Below, in pieces: positions 1-8,681 of a stretch of 64,000 nt of DNA (within the stretch, counting starts at the first letter, position 1; every line of letters starts with the position of its first letter). The stretch is from JAEYZS01 sp964469265. Lineage in GTDB: Bacteria; Bdellovibrionota; Bdellovibrionia; Bdellovibrionales; JAEYZS01. The notes beneath the pieces were generated by a model. The model had not been told where the DNA came from and did not search any database. It was given only the letters and a program-made list of their open reading frames with translations. The position numbers were made by a program, and so were the translations under genes. The DNA is taken from NCBI GenBank assembly GCA_964469265.1, contig CAYXYF010000007.1, forward strand, positions 1-64,000, written 5' to 3'.

Positions 1-1466
1 ATAAACTCATACCTGTCAGCACCTAAATAACCAACAACCCCGCGTCCAAGAACTTCCTTAGATCTTAAATTCAAAGGCTGATAACTCTTTACATACTTTT
101 TTCGAAGCGCGAAGGCGATGGGATGGTGTGAGTTTACTTCAAGATTTAAAATGATATTGATAAGGCGTTTATCTTCATTCGAGATTTCATCGACTTCCAA
201 AATTCCCTTAGTCAAGGTCCCCGTCTTATCAAAGAAGACATTCTTAACCTCAAGCATTCTATCAAAGATGTCGTTCTTATAAACTAGAATACCTTTTTCT
301 TTTGCACGGTACACACCTAACAAGTACGCCAAAGGCGTTCCAAGAGCCAACGCACAAGGACAGGCCACTATCAATAAAGCCAATGACCTTTGAAACGCTT
401 CAAAGACATCGGTACGCGCATAGAATGCAAAAAAGCCAATGGCGATAGTAAAGACCGTTATAATAAAGTAGTTGCTAAAACGGTCCATAAATTGAACAAA
501 TTCACTCTTCTCTTTTTTTAACTTTGCAAGATTCTTTTGAATCTCCAATATTCGACTATCTGAATAGACTTCCGTCGCCTCAAGCTCGCAGACATCGGAA
601 ATTAGCATCGCTCCGGAGTCCACTTCCATTCCCTGATGAAAGCTGCAAGGGTAGCTCTCGCCTGACATTAAAGACAAATTCCATTCCACACTGTCACTGA
701 TGATTCGACTCTTCACAGGAAGAGTCTGATCTTTTTTAAGCTGGAGCTTATCTCCTGCTTTAATAGTCTCTTTTGGTGCAGACAAACCATTGATAAGATA
801 GTTTCCTTTAAGTCCAAAATCAGTTTCTGAATAAGTCGCAATATAGTTCTGCTGAAGCTTATTGAGGAGATACCGAGCACCTAAAATGAGGAACAAGAAG
901 CTTGCCGTCGAATCATAATAAAGATAGTCGTAATAACCGTTAACAAGATTCCATGTTGAGAAAATAAAACCTGAAATCACCGCCATAGAAATGGGAAGAT
1001 CAATACTCAGATTTTTTGTCTTTAATGACGACCATGCATTTTTATAAAAATCTAAAGATGAATAAAATAGGATTGGTAAGAAAAGAAGAAATGATAAGAA
1101 AGCAAAGGCCACTTTATAGATGTTCTCTACTCCAGAGTATAACGGGATTGTTGCAAGCATAATATTGCCCGCACAAAACCCTGCTACGCCAAGCTTAGCA
1201 AGCCTCGCTCTGTTTTCTTTTTTATTTGTTTGAAAGATATCATGTTGATTCTCAAGAATTTCTGCCTTGAATCCCAACTGCTTAATTTGTTCCACCAAAG
1301 AATTTTCTTCTAGCTGTTTACTCGATTGAATTTCAAGAAGCGATTGGCCAAAATAAACTTGCACTGAGCGAACTGAATCAGAATACCCGGATCTGTCCTC
1401 TAACTTTTTAATGCAGTTAGCACAGGTCATTCCATTAACATGTAAGAGATATTTATATTCGTTCAA
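1..1466 (-). CDS. Heavy-metal (probably copper) P1B-type ATPase, FixI/CcoI-like, 3' end outside window
   Basis: Reading leftward from a TTG start at 1466 the frame stays open to base 1, so the C-terminal part is missing. The protein starts with a heavy-metal-associated domain carrying GMTCANC, then has several membrane segments, an actuator-loop motif MSGES, the transmembrane metal motif CPC (in ACPCALAL), the phosphorylation motif DKTGTLTKG (near bases 200-240), and an HP motif in HHPIA. This order defines P1B metal-exporting ATPases. The segment DSTASFLFLILGARYL resembles FixI/CcoI, which load copper for cbb3 oxidase. That substrate is inferred, helped by the FNR-like gene just upstream. 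TTG at 1466 has a GGTGGA ribosome-binding site; an in-frame ATG at 1511 lacks one and would add 15 residues. Confidence 0.85.
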   Translation of the reverse strand, partial: MNEYKYLLHVNGMTCANCIKKLEDRSGYSDSVRSVQVYFGQSLLEIQSSKQLEENSLVEQIKQLGFKAEILENQHDIFQTNKKENRARLAKLGVAGFCAGNIMLATIPLYSGVENIYKVAFAFLSFLLFLPILFYSSLDFYKNAWSSLKTKNLSIDLPISMAVISGFIFSTWNLVNGYYDYLYYDSTASFLFLILGARYLLNKLQQNYIATYSETDFGLKGNYLINGLSAPKETIKAGDKLQLKKDQTLPVKSRIISDSVEWNLSLMSGESYPCSFHQGMEVDSGAMLISDVCELEATEVYSDSRILEIQKNLAKLKKEKSEFVQFMDRFSNYFIITVFTIAIGFFAFYARTDVFEAFQRSLALLIVACPCALALGTPLAYLLGVYRAKEKGILVYKNDIFDRMLEVKNVFFDKTGTLTKGILEVDEISNEDKRLINIILNLEVNSHHPIAFALRKKYVKSYQPLNLRSKEVLGRGVVGYLGADRYEF

Positions 1467-1601
1467 GGCGTTCCACCAAACTAATGCCAACCCATAACCC
1501 GAGTCACACATATGGTGGTATATGAACCCAGATTATAGGCCAGCGAAATTATTAGAAATCGTAGGATGGAGTATATTAGCTGGTATGTTTAAAAGTATGA
1601 C

Positions 1602-2276
1602 CTACATCATATTTGCTTGAGGATTTGCGACTTCAAATAGCTTTTGAGGCTCGCAAATATCGATGGACCGGCCGACCTGCTTTATTAGGCCTTGTTGTTC
1701 TAATAACGAAAGCGATCGAATTACGGTTTCTGGTGTTGTTCCTACCCATTCAGCAATGTCTCGTCTCGTCCATTTGGAATGCGGCAATTCACTTTTAAAA
1801 AAAATCAGAGCTTGCGCTATCCGTGGCAATACAGGCATGGATGCAATGGCAGCCATTCGGTCTTCTGCTCGGCTTAGCTCGGTTGACAACTGAGTTAAGA
1901 AACGAACAGCGAGTCCGGGACTACTCAAAAGTGAACTAATAACATCTTTAGGAATAAAACAAACCGCACTCGCTTCGTGGGAAATGGCCGTTGCTTGATA
2001 GGGTTGATTAGCAAAAAGTGCTCGGTATCCGAGGATATCTCCAGCTTTATGAATGCGAGATATGATTTCACGACCTTCTTCGTCGATGCGACATACTTTG
2101 ATCACACCAGATCCCACGCAATACAGTCCCTTGGGAAGTTCGCCTTCGCTAAAGACGACTTCATTTTTTTTATATTCGATTCGGGATTTGGATTTATTTA
2201 ATAAGGAGAGAGCGCCCTTGTCTAAAGAGCAAAAATGCGATTCTTCGAACTCTTTACATTTATCACAACTGCTCAT
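1602..2276 (-). CDS. FNR-like oxygen-responsive transcription regulator
   Basis: This is a 224-residue Crp/Fnr-family protein. Cysteines 4, 7 and 16 lie at the N-terminus and Cys106 sits in AVCFIPK, which aligns with the VCEIPF segment of E. coli FNR that holds its fourth cluster ligand. A [4Fe-4S] oxygen sensor is therefore likely. The cNMP-fold beta-roll spans about residues 25-115, followed by a dimer helix and a winged helix-turn-helix at about 168-200. The recognition helix reads ETVIR: Glu183 and Arg187 match FNR Glu209 and Arg213, but isoleucine replaces FNR Ser212. The metal ATPase gene follows on the same strand 135 bases downstream, consistent with control of respiration under low oxygen. 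I found no clear FNR box in that gap. Confidence 0.88.
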   Translation of the reverse strand: MSSCDKCKEFEESHFCSLDKGALSLLNKSKSRIEYKKNEVVFSEGELPKGLYCVGSGVIKVCRIDEEGREIISRIHKAGDILGYRALFANQPYQATAISHEASAVCFIPKDVISSLLSSPGLAVRFLTQLSTELSRAEDRMAAIASMPVLPRIAQALIFFKSELPHSKWTRRDIAEWVGTTPETVIRSLSLLEQQGLIKQVGRSIDICEPQKLFEVANPQANMM

Positions 2277-2323
2277 ATACCACCGCGGTCATAGTATCAG
2301 GTGCTTCTTAAAAGGCAAGCAAA

Positions 2324-3808
2324 CTAGTGGCGTTTTCGTTTAGCTGTCGTCTTTTTTCCGCCTCGGAAATCACGACGCTGACCTGAACCACTACCCCCTG
2401 CTCTCGGGCCGCCACGTCTTGAGCGTTGAACGCCTCGGCTTCCGCCTCTTCTATCTGCACCAAGTTCAAGAGGCTGGATGTCTTTCTTAAATAAAAGACT
2501 TTCGTAATCCGTAATCAGTAGTGCAGCTAAAATCTCGTTAGCCGACTTACCCTGTAGCTCCGATGGAGATTCCTCGACCAATTTCATCGCACGAGAAAAT
2601 AAGAACTCATTGTTCAGGGCATCCAGAAGTTTTCCTTGAATATTCGACACCTTCTTACGCGCTAATGTGGCACCAGATGGAATTTCCATCTTCTCCATCT
2701 TTACCTTAAGTTGTCCTTGAATGCGGTGAAGGTCACGGACCTCTTGGTTGGAAACAATATTAATAACCGTTCCACTCTCACCGTTACGCCCAGTCCGACC
2801 GATGCGGTGGATATAAGTATCCACAACCCAAGGCATCGTGAAGTTCACCACGTGAGTCAGTTCTTTAATATCAAGCCCTCTTGCTGCAACGTCCGTTGCA
2901 ACGAGGATCTTTACAGCACGCTTTCTAAAACGTGCAAGAGTTGTTTCTCTTTCTGCCTGAGAACGGTCTCCATGAATTGCTTCAGCCGCAAAACCACGCT
3001 CCGTTAAAACTCGAGCTAAGGTTGCGACTTGAGATTTCATTTCGCAAAAAATCAAACCATAAAACGTATCTTCTTGTTCTTGCATTATTCGAGTTAATAC
3101 CTCGACTTTATCCTTTTCAGGAACAGCACAATAAATCTGCCGGACACTAGATGATAGTTGTTCTTCTTTTTTAATCTCTGTTCTTTCAGAAACTTTTAAG
3201 TAAGCGCTGGCAATCTTTGACACCGATGGGCTCATCGTTGCAGAAAACAGCCACGTGTTGATCTGTTTATCTTTTTGCTTAGAAGCCGCTAAAATAAATT
3301 CAAGATCATCCTTAAACCCGCGAGACACCATTTCATCGGCCTCATCCAGTATAACGACATCAACATTTTTTAAAGACAGGGCTTTCTTCTCTAAGAAGTC
3401 AACCAGTCGGCCCGGTGTTGCAACAACAATGTGTGCGCCCTTCTTGAGTGCGTTTAATTGAGTCGAATAATTTGCGCCGCCATAGATAGTAACAACCTTG
3501 ATCTTTTTTTGGCGACCAAAGTTTTGCAGTTGCAATGAAACCTGCTGTGCAAGCTCCCTTGTTGGACTCAATACAAGTCCTTGAATATTAGAATTATTTG
3601 GATCAATTTTTTCAATCAGTGGAAGCCCAAACGCAGCGGTTTTACCCGTGCCAGTAGGAGCTAATCCAACAAAGTCATTCGTTGATTTTAAAAGTTTTGG
3701 AATAGTATTGATCTGGATCGGTGTTGGTGTTGTAAATTGCAAACTCAAAAGATGCTTTACAAGTTCCGCGTTCAAACCAAGATCAGAGAAAGTCATCGTT
3801 TGGTTCAC
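2324..3808 (-). CDS. DEAD-box ATP-dependent RNA helicase
   Basis: A complete DEAD-box helicase: Q motif around FTTPTPIQ, Walker A APTGTGKT, PTRELAQQ, TPGRL, the DEAD box in VILDEADEMVSRGF, SAT motif FSATM, and HRIGRTGR in the second RecA lobe. The last 40 or so residues are rich in RGG and basic residues, an RNA-binding tail, and the overall plan is like CsdA/DeaD or RhlE types that remodel RNA in ribosome assembly or decay. I chose the GTG at 3808 because AAAGGA sits six bases before it. The frame stays open to a TTG at 3859 (17 more residues) without a good ribosome-binding site. It is followed by the FNR-like gene on the same strand. Confidence 0.9.
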   Translation of the reverse strand: MNQTMTFSDLGLNAELVKHLLSLQFTTPTPIQINTIPKLLKSTNDFVGLAPTGTGKTAAFGLPLIEKIDPNNSNIQGLVLSPTRELAQQVSLQLQNFGRQKKIKVVTIYGGANYSTQLNALKKGAHIVVATPGRLVDFLEKKALSLKNVDVVILDEADEMVSRGFKDDLEFILAASKQKDKQINTWLFSATMSPSVSKIASAYLKVSERTEIKKEEQLSSSVRQIYCAVPEKDKVEVLTRIMQEQEDTFYGLIFCEMKSQVATLARVLTERGFAAEAIHGDRSQAERETTLARFRKRAVKILVATDVAARGLDIKELTHVVNFTMPWVVDTYIHRIGRTGRNGESGTVINIVSNQEVRDLHRIQGQLKVKMEKMEIPSGATLARKKVSNIQGKLLDALNNEFLFSRAMKLVEESPSELQGKSANEILAALLITDYESLLFKKDIQPLELGADRRGGSRGVQRSRRGGPRAGGSGSGQRRDFRGGKKTTAKRKRH

Positions 3809-3914
3809 AGTTTTTCCTTTGTATAGTGAAGGCAGTACTATACGTGGATTTTGAACCAAAATGCTTAAAATAAAACAGGCATGTAAACTCTACTCAAAGT
3901 GTCAAAAGCCACCG

Positions 3915-4898
3915 CTATTTCGCTTTTTCAAGCACGTAGATGAGCTCCCAGAAGGGGTGAATGCGCTCTATAAGCTTAAGATCAAACGTGACCGAGATAC
4001 CCTCTTTTTCCGAAGCCTTTTCCCCGATAAGTTTCTTTTCAATAACGCTGGAGTAATCGTTTACAGAGACAACATACCCCAGATCCTTCATGGACTCATT
4101 TTGGATGGTATTGAGGCTCACCTTAACCTGCCCTTTATCATCTGGCGCAGCTTTTCGGCCGTAGAATAATAGCGCTTTTAGGATAGGTAGATCTTTTTCT
4201 TCGACCAAAATACGTTTGGACTCTTCCTTAAAGAGCCAATCATTATAAAACTCAACAAAGCTCATCAAAAAATCATGCTTTAAAACGGTTGTCTTCTTTT
4301 TACCTTCACCAAGGTCTTCGATAAGCATAATCCCCATACTCTGAAGAATTTGCTGCATTTTTTCCATTTTGGTTGTGGGCTCTTGAAACACCTGGATGGT
4401 ATAGTTTCTTAAAAGCGTCGTCGGCACGACCAGGCCCTTCTCTTCCTTTTTTCCATACCTTTCTGCAACCAACCCAATAATCGCACAAAGCTTTGTGATA
4501 GTATGAGGCGGAAAAGTCTTTGCATCAGCCCCTTGGCTTCTCTCAAGGATTTTGATTTTCTTGTTGGCTTCTCTTAAATGTTCGTTAATGGTTTTGACCA
4601 TGGATTTAAGCCACTCGGGCATATTCTGAAAATGCCCCTCAAGGTTTTCAAAGGGCAACTCAATAATTTCACTATCAACTATGGCGCGAGCATTGGCACT
4701 CCGAGGTTTTTTATCAAAAAATGCCATTTCACCTAGCATCTGCCCTGGTCCCAACGTCGCCAGTTCAATTTCTGAGTCACCCTTGGTCTTCGTTACAGCA
4801 ACTCGACCTTTCTTCACTACAAACATGGACTTTGAAGTATCGCCTTCACGAAATAATAAATGGCCTTTTTCTATTTTTTTTGAAGCATCTGCTGACAT
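3915..4898 (-). CDS. Cyclic nucleotide-binding domain protein, overlapping pyk
   Basis: The first 120 or so residues of this 327-residue protein form a cNMP-binding beta-roll: FREGDTSKSMFVVKKGRV, then the phosphate-binding cassette GEMAFFDKKPRSANARA, whose Glu and Arg match those contacting cyclic phosphate and ribose in CRP and PKA. The remaining 200 residues (KMEKMQQILQSMGIMLIED and following) are helical and lack the CRP helix-turn-helix; I do not recognise this region, though a winged-helix-like fold is possible. Its start codon overlaps the pyk stop codon by one base (TAATG), so it is probably translated by coupling after pyk. A cAMP sensor tied to central metabolism is an inference; the ligand cannot be read from sequence. 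Confidence 0.85.
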   Translation of the reverse strand: MSADASKKIEKGHLLFREGDTSKSMFVVKKGRVAVTKTKGDSEIELATLGPGQMLGEMAFFDKKPRSANARAIVDSEIIELPFENLEGHFQNMPEWLKSMVKTINEHLREANKKIKILERSQGADAKTFPPHTITKLCAIIGLVAERYGKKEEKGLVVPTTLLRNYTIQVFQEPTTKMEKMQQILQSMGIMLIEDLGEGKKKTTVLKHDFLMSFVEFYNDWLFKEESKRILVEEKDLPILKALLFYGRKAAPDDKGQVKVSLNTIQNESMKDLGYVVSVNDYSSVIEKKLIGEKASEKEGISVTFDLKLIERIHPFWELIYVLEKAK

Positions 4899-6358
4899 TA
4901 TTTAAACCTCAGTGGTAGTTCATCAACTTGTTTATGATTGCTTTCTCTTACTGTATGCACTCTAAGTGAATTTGTTTTTCCACGATCTGGAACTGGAATC
5001 CCTAACGTCATAATGATTTTGTCGCCTGGCTGAACCAAATTAAAACCTAATAAGATGGCTTCAATTTGGTTCAAAGCTCCTTCTGAACTTTCATAAGGGT
5101 CAACAGTCAGTGTGTGAATGCCCCAAATCAATTCGAGCTTATTGAGAACCTCCATATTATGAGTGGCTGCAAATATCTGAGCTTTTGGACGATAGGAAGC
5201 AATTAGCCTTGCCGTTTTCCCCGACGTTGTTAAACAAATAATAGCCTTGGCATCAAGTTTTAAAGCTGTCAAACACGCACTGGCTGCAATCCCCTCTGCG
5301 ATACTCAAAAACTCGGCGTTCAAATTTAAATGGTAATAGTGCTGAATTGTGCGCTCAACTTCCATGATCACATCATGCATTGTCTGAACGCTTCGGACCG
5401 GATACTTTCCACTTGCGGTTTCAGCAGAGAGCATCAGGGCGTCTGAGCCATCTAAAACGGCATTTGAAACATCGGTCACCTCGGCGCGTGTTGGCCTAGG
5501 GTTTATGGTCATGCTCTCAAGCATTTGTGTCGCTGTAATGACGGGCTTTCCAAGGGCATTGCAAAGTTGAATAATACTTTTTTGAGTTTGCGCCAACTGA
5601 GTTTGTCCAACTTCAACTGCTAGATCTCCTCTGGCCACCATGACCGCATCACTGACATGAATGATTTGCTCTAATCGTGAGAGGGCCTCTAGCATCTCAA
5701 TTTTTGCAACAATCCTCGCATTGGAGCCTCTGCGATCAAGTATATCTCTTAGTTTGATAATGTCGTTTTCATGGCGCACAAAGCTTAAGGCGATATAGTC
5801 GACTTCGTTTTTGAGGCCGAACTCAAGGTCTGCGTAGTCTTTTTCTGTCATACAGGCAATATCTAATTGCGCGCCTGGGATGTTCACTCCCTTGCGAGAT
5901 TTAAGCGCACCACCAAATATCACTTTACATGAAATGTCTTCCCCGTTGACATCAACAATAACCATTTCAATTAAGCCATCATCTAAAAGAACACGCATCC
6001 CAGGCTTTGCAAATTGATGAAGCTTTTTGTAGTCCACCGCAATGATCTCTGATGTTCCCTTTACATCACGTGTGGTCAAAATGACGGCTTGTCCATCGAC
6101 AAGCTCAATGGGCTCATCAATATTTACCACTCTGATTTTAGGTCCTTGTAGATCTTGCAGTATAGTTACAGGAGCATTTAACTTTTGAGAAAGAGAGCGA
6201 ATCTTTTTAAAAACTTTTAAGTGCTCTTCCTCTGTGGAGTGAGAAAAATTTAACCTAAAAACATTCACTCCTGCACGAATGAGATTTTCAATAGTTTCAG
6301 GAGTATTAGACGCAGGTCCTATTGTTGAAACAATTTTTACACGGCGATCCGCAAGCAT
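4898..6358 (-). CDS. pyk: Pyruvate kinase
   Basis: Pyruvate kinase converts phosphoenolpyruvate and ADP to pyruvate and ATP, the last step of glycolysis. The 486-residue protein has the normal length and motifs: VKIVSTIGPAS at the N-terminus, FRLNFSHS, the active-site segment IVAKIE with the catalytic lysine, MVARGDLAVEV, and KPVITATQMLESM. The B domain (residues about 70-165) and the C-terminal allosteric domain are both present. It is the first gene of a two-gene unit with the cyclic-nucleotide-binding protein, which begins on the last base of the pyk stop codon. Only 45 bases separate its start from the next gene upstream. Confidence 0.97.
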   Translation of the reverse strand: MLADRRVKIVSTIGPASNTPETIENLIRAGVNVFRLNFSHSTEEEHLKVFKKIRSLSQKLNAPVTILQDLQGPKIRVVNIDEPIELVDGQAVILTTRDVKGTSEIIAVDYKKLHQFAKPGMRVLLDDGLIEMVIVDVNGEDISCKVIFGGALKSRKGVNIPGAQLDIACMTEKDYADLEFGLKNEVDYIALSFVRHENDIIKLRDILDRRGSNARIVAKIEMLEALSRLEQIIHVSDAVMVARGDLAVEVGQTQLAQTQKSIIQLCNALGKPVITATQMLESMTINPRPTRAEVTDVSNAVLDGSDALMLSAETASGKYPVRSVQTMHDVIMEVERTIQHYYHLNLNAEFLSIAEGIAASACLTALKLDAKAIICLTTSGKTARLIASYRPKAQIFAATHNMEVLNKLELIWGIHTLTVDPYESSEGALNQIEAILLGFNLVQPGDKIIMTLGIPVPDRGKTNSLRVHTVRESNHKQVDELPLRFK

Positions 6359-6403
6359 AAGAAGTTCTTTCTTTTGTGGTTACTTTTTGTTGATTGCTCA
6401 ATA

Positions 6404-8062
6404 TCACTTTCTAACTAAGGTCGCCATCCTAATTTTTTCTTCGTCATGCTTAAGCTCTATTTGTGAAATATTCCTCTCAAATCGAGCTTTCAACTGATCT
6501 TCACGGCTTTTTGCAGCAAGTTTTTCATTTTCCATATGGAAACTATGACTCTTTTCAAGTTCAGCAATACGGCGATTGTGTTGCTCAGTCATTCTTTTCA
6601 TCTCTGCTTTATGTTCTTCCTTGACGTTATTGTGTTCTCGTTCATATCTCATGATGAGCTGATTCATTTTTTCAGAGTTTTTAACGTCAACTTCACGAAT
6701 TCTGTCTTCTAATTTTCTTACAGCTTCGTTGCGCTCTTTGATCAGTGTAACTCTTTGATTGGACATCTCATCTTTGTGCGCACGGTCTTTTTCTGCGATT
6801 ATTTCTTTGTAGTAATTTTCTAAATCAGTCTTTTCTTTCTGTAAAAGATAAGTCAGCTTTTCAGTTCTTTGATTCGCTTTAATCTGGTTCATTCGATTAT
6901 CAACTTCAAGGGTCTTAACCTGATTATCAATAGACTCATCATACTTTAATTCCATGTCGTGAATACGCGTTTGATAATACTTTCCTTGTCTGTCCAAAAT
7001 CTCAGCATTTCGAGAATTAATATCTCTAATCTCAGACGCCGTTTTAGCGTTGGCTGCGTCATACACTTGAGACCGTTGCTCTTCAGCCTTTCTTAAAGCC
7101 TCTTTTGTTGCATTTAAGTATTCTTTCTTCTCTTCCCTAAACGTTGTGTGATCAACAAATCGTTGATTATCATGTTCGGAGTTTAACTCTCTAATCCGTC
7201 TTTCAAGAGAACCAACTTGCTGATTATTTCTTTGCTCTGCTAAGGTCTTCATGTTCTCAAGCTCTACCGCCCGTCCTGACCTTGAGTCTCTATTGTACTG
7301 ACCGTACTTCTCTCTGAGTTCATCGACATTTTTAGCATACTGATCTCTCATATTGTCTTTATGAACCTCATGGGTTTTACGTTCCTGCGTAAGAATACTC
7401 ATTTTATTGGCTTCCATTTTTTGTCGATCAGACATATTAGCAACTTTTAAGCCTTTTATTTCTGCGTTCTTTTGTTCTCTCAGAGACTGGATATGATTTG
7501 TCAGCTCATTGATCTTCTTATCTCGTGTATTACTTAAAATGTTTTGATCTTTGGAGTAACGCTCCTCAAGTTTTTCTTTTTGGTTATTTAGCGCAAATTC
7601 CTGATCATCACGAACCTTCTCGATCGCAGTAGTGAAGGTTTTTTCCTTCTTCGACAGATCATTTTCATAGTTATTAGATAGAGAATCCAATTGGGATTTG
7701 TGTACTTGTTCATTTTTATCAATCTGAGACTCATATCCATCTTGAATTTGACGAACAGTACGCCCCTGGTTTTGAGCCGAATTGATTGTCGCCTGTGTGT
7801 GAGCATTTTTTATTTTGTTGATCTCGTCTTGGTATCTCCGATCTTTTTCTGATAACGCCGTTTGCCCTCGAGAGCGCACCGCCTCTAACTGCTGCTCATG
7901 AGTTTGTTGCAGTTCACGAATTTTTTCTCCATGCATTTTCTGAAGACGATTCACCTCGTCGGCATGTTTCTTCTTTAATTGCGCTTCTTGCTGCTTGGAC
8001 TGCTCACGTGTACGCGTGGCATTTTGCGCCTTTCTGTTTGAATCAACAGATGAAGTGGACAT
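6404..8062 (-). CDS. Long highly charged coiled-coil protein
   Basis: This 552-residue protein is almost entirely predicted coiled coil: it is very rich in E, K, Q, R and N, with heptad-like spacing and hardly any glycine or proline. There is no signal peptide, membrane segment or catalytic motif, so it is likely cytoplasmic and structural. Short units such as ELQQTHEQQLE, EDRIREVD and KEEHKAEMKRM recur as variations of one heptad pattern. An AGGAG ribosome-binding site precedes the ATG. It has no recognisable family by eye. A filament or scaffold role, as in bacterial intermediate-filament-like proteins, is only a possibility. Confidence 0.8.
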   Translation of the reverse strand: MSTSSVDSNRKAQNATRTREQSKQQEAQLKKKHADEVNRLQKMHGEKIRELQQTHEQQLEAVRSRGQTALSEKDRRYQDEINKIKNAHTQATINSAQNQGRTVRQIQDGYESQIDKNEQVHKSQLDSLSNNYENDLSKKEKTFTTAIEKVRDDQEFALNNQKEKLEERYSKDQNILSNTRDKKINELTNHIQSLREQKNAEIKGLKVANMSDRQKMEANKMSILTQERKTHEVHKDNMRDQYAKNVDELREKYGQYNRDSRSGRAVELENMKTLAEQRNNQQVGSLERRIRELNSEHDNQRFVDHTTFREEKKEYLNATKEALRKAEEQRSQVYDAANAKTASEIRDINSRNAEILDRQGKYYQTRIHDMELKYDESIDNQVKTLEVDNRMNQIKANQRTEKLTYLLQKEKTDLENYYKEIIAEKDRAHKDEMSNQRVTLIKERNEAVRKLEDRIREVDVKNSEKMNQLIMRYEREHNNVKEEHKAEMKRMTEQHNRRIAELEKSHSFHMENEKLAAKSREDQLKARFERNISQIELKHDEEKIRMATLVRK

Positions 8063-8174
8063 ACTTAAGCTCCTGATAATATAGTAAATTTACTCTCTAT
8101 TATCTTATCACTTGAGCCTTTCGTGCTCACTACTGCATTCATAATAGGCTTGTGATTTAAGCTAAATTTGGACC

Positions 8175-8666
8175 TTAGTTGAGCCGTGGATAATGAGAGG
8201 TGAAATTACCGTCATCATCCACTAGAAGAATCGTAGATCGGTCGAGGAGTTCGTTGATATATCGTTTTTTTGCCGTATCATACTGTTTGTTTCGGATAGC
8301 GTCGATCATGTCCTGTTTTGACTGGGATTTTACATCTTGATCGACAAATTCTGATTTGAATAAGTTTTCGATTTGGTTGTCTTTGATCTCGCGTGTTTTC
8401 AAAGAATCAAAAAATCCAAGAAGGCTCTCTTCTGTGACCTGCAACTTTTCAGCTTCTATTTGAATAACAAAATTGATGATATATTCTTCAAGATCTTTTT
8501 GTTTTTGTTCTTCGTCATGGCGATTTTCGTCGGTGATGAAATCTGCAGCTTTAACTTCTATACCGTTCACGACGGCATAAATATCCGAGGTACGGCGTTC
8601 GCACGTCGATAAGAGTAAACCTGTAAATACCACAAATGCGGCAATGGCAGCTGCTAAATGCTTCAT
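8175..8666 (-). CDS. Small exported protein with SurA/PpiC-type N-terminal motif
   Basis: A 163-residue protein starting with a hydrophobic signal segment that ends LLLSTCERR; the cysteine in LSTC could be lipidated, although Thr before Cys is atypical. After it comes YAVVNGIEVKAADF, the VNGxxI-type start typical of the SurA/PpiC chaperone N-domain, then mostly helical charged sequence. No parvulin isomerase domain follows, so it is a chaperone-like domain without the enzyme part. It is the last gene of a unit with the 1009-residue lipoprotein, 15 bases downstream, and the beta-barrel gene. A role in helping those envelope partners fold is inference. A good AAGGGAAGG ribosome-binding site precedes the ATG. 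Confidence 0.75.
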   Translation of the reverse strand: MKHLAAAIAAFVVFTGLLLSTCERRTSDIYAVVNGIEVKAADFITDENRHDEEQKQKDLEEYIINFVIQIEAEKLQVTEESLLGFFDSLKTREIKDNQIENLFKSEFVDQDVKSQSKQDMIDAIRNKQYDTAKKRYINELLDRSTILLVDDDGNFTSHYPRLN

Positions 8667-8681
8667 CCCAAACCTTCCCTT

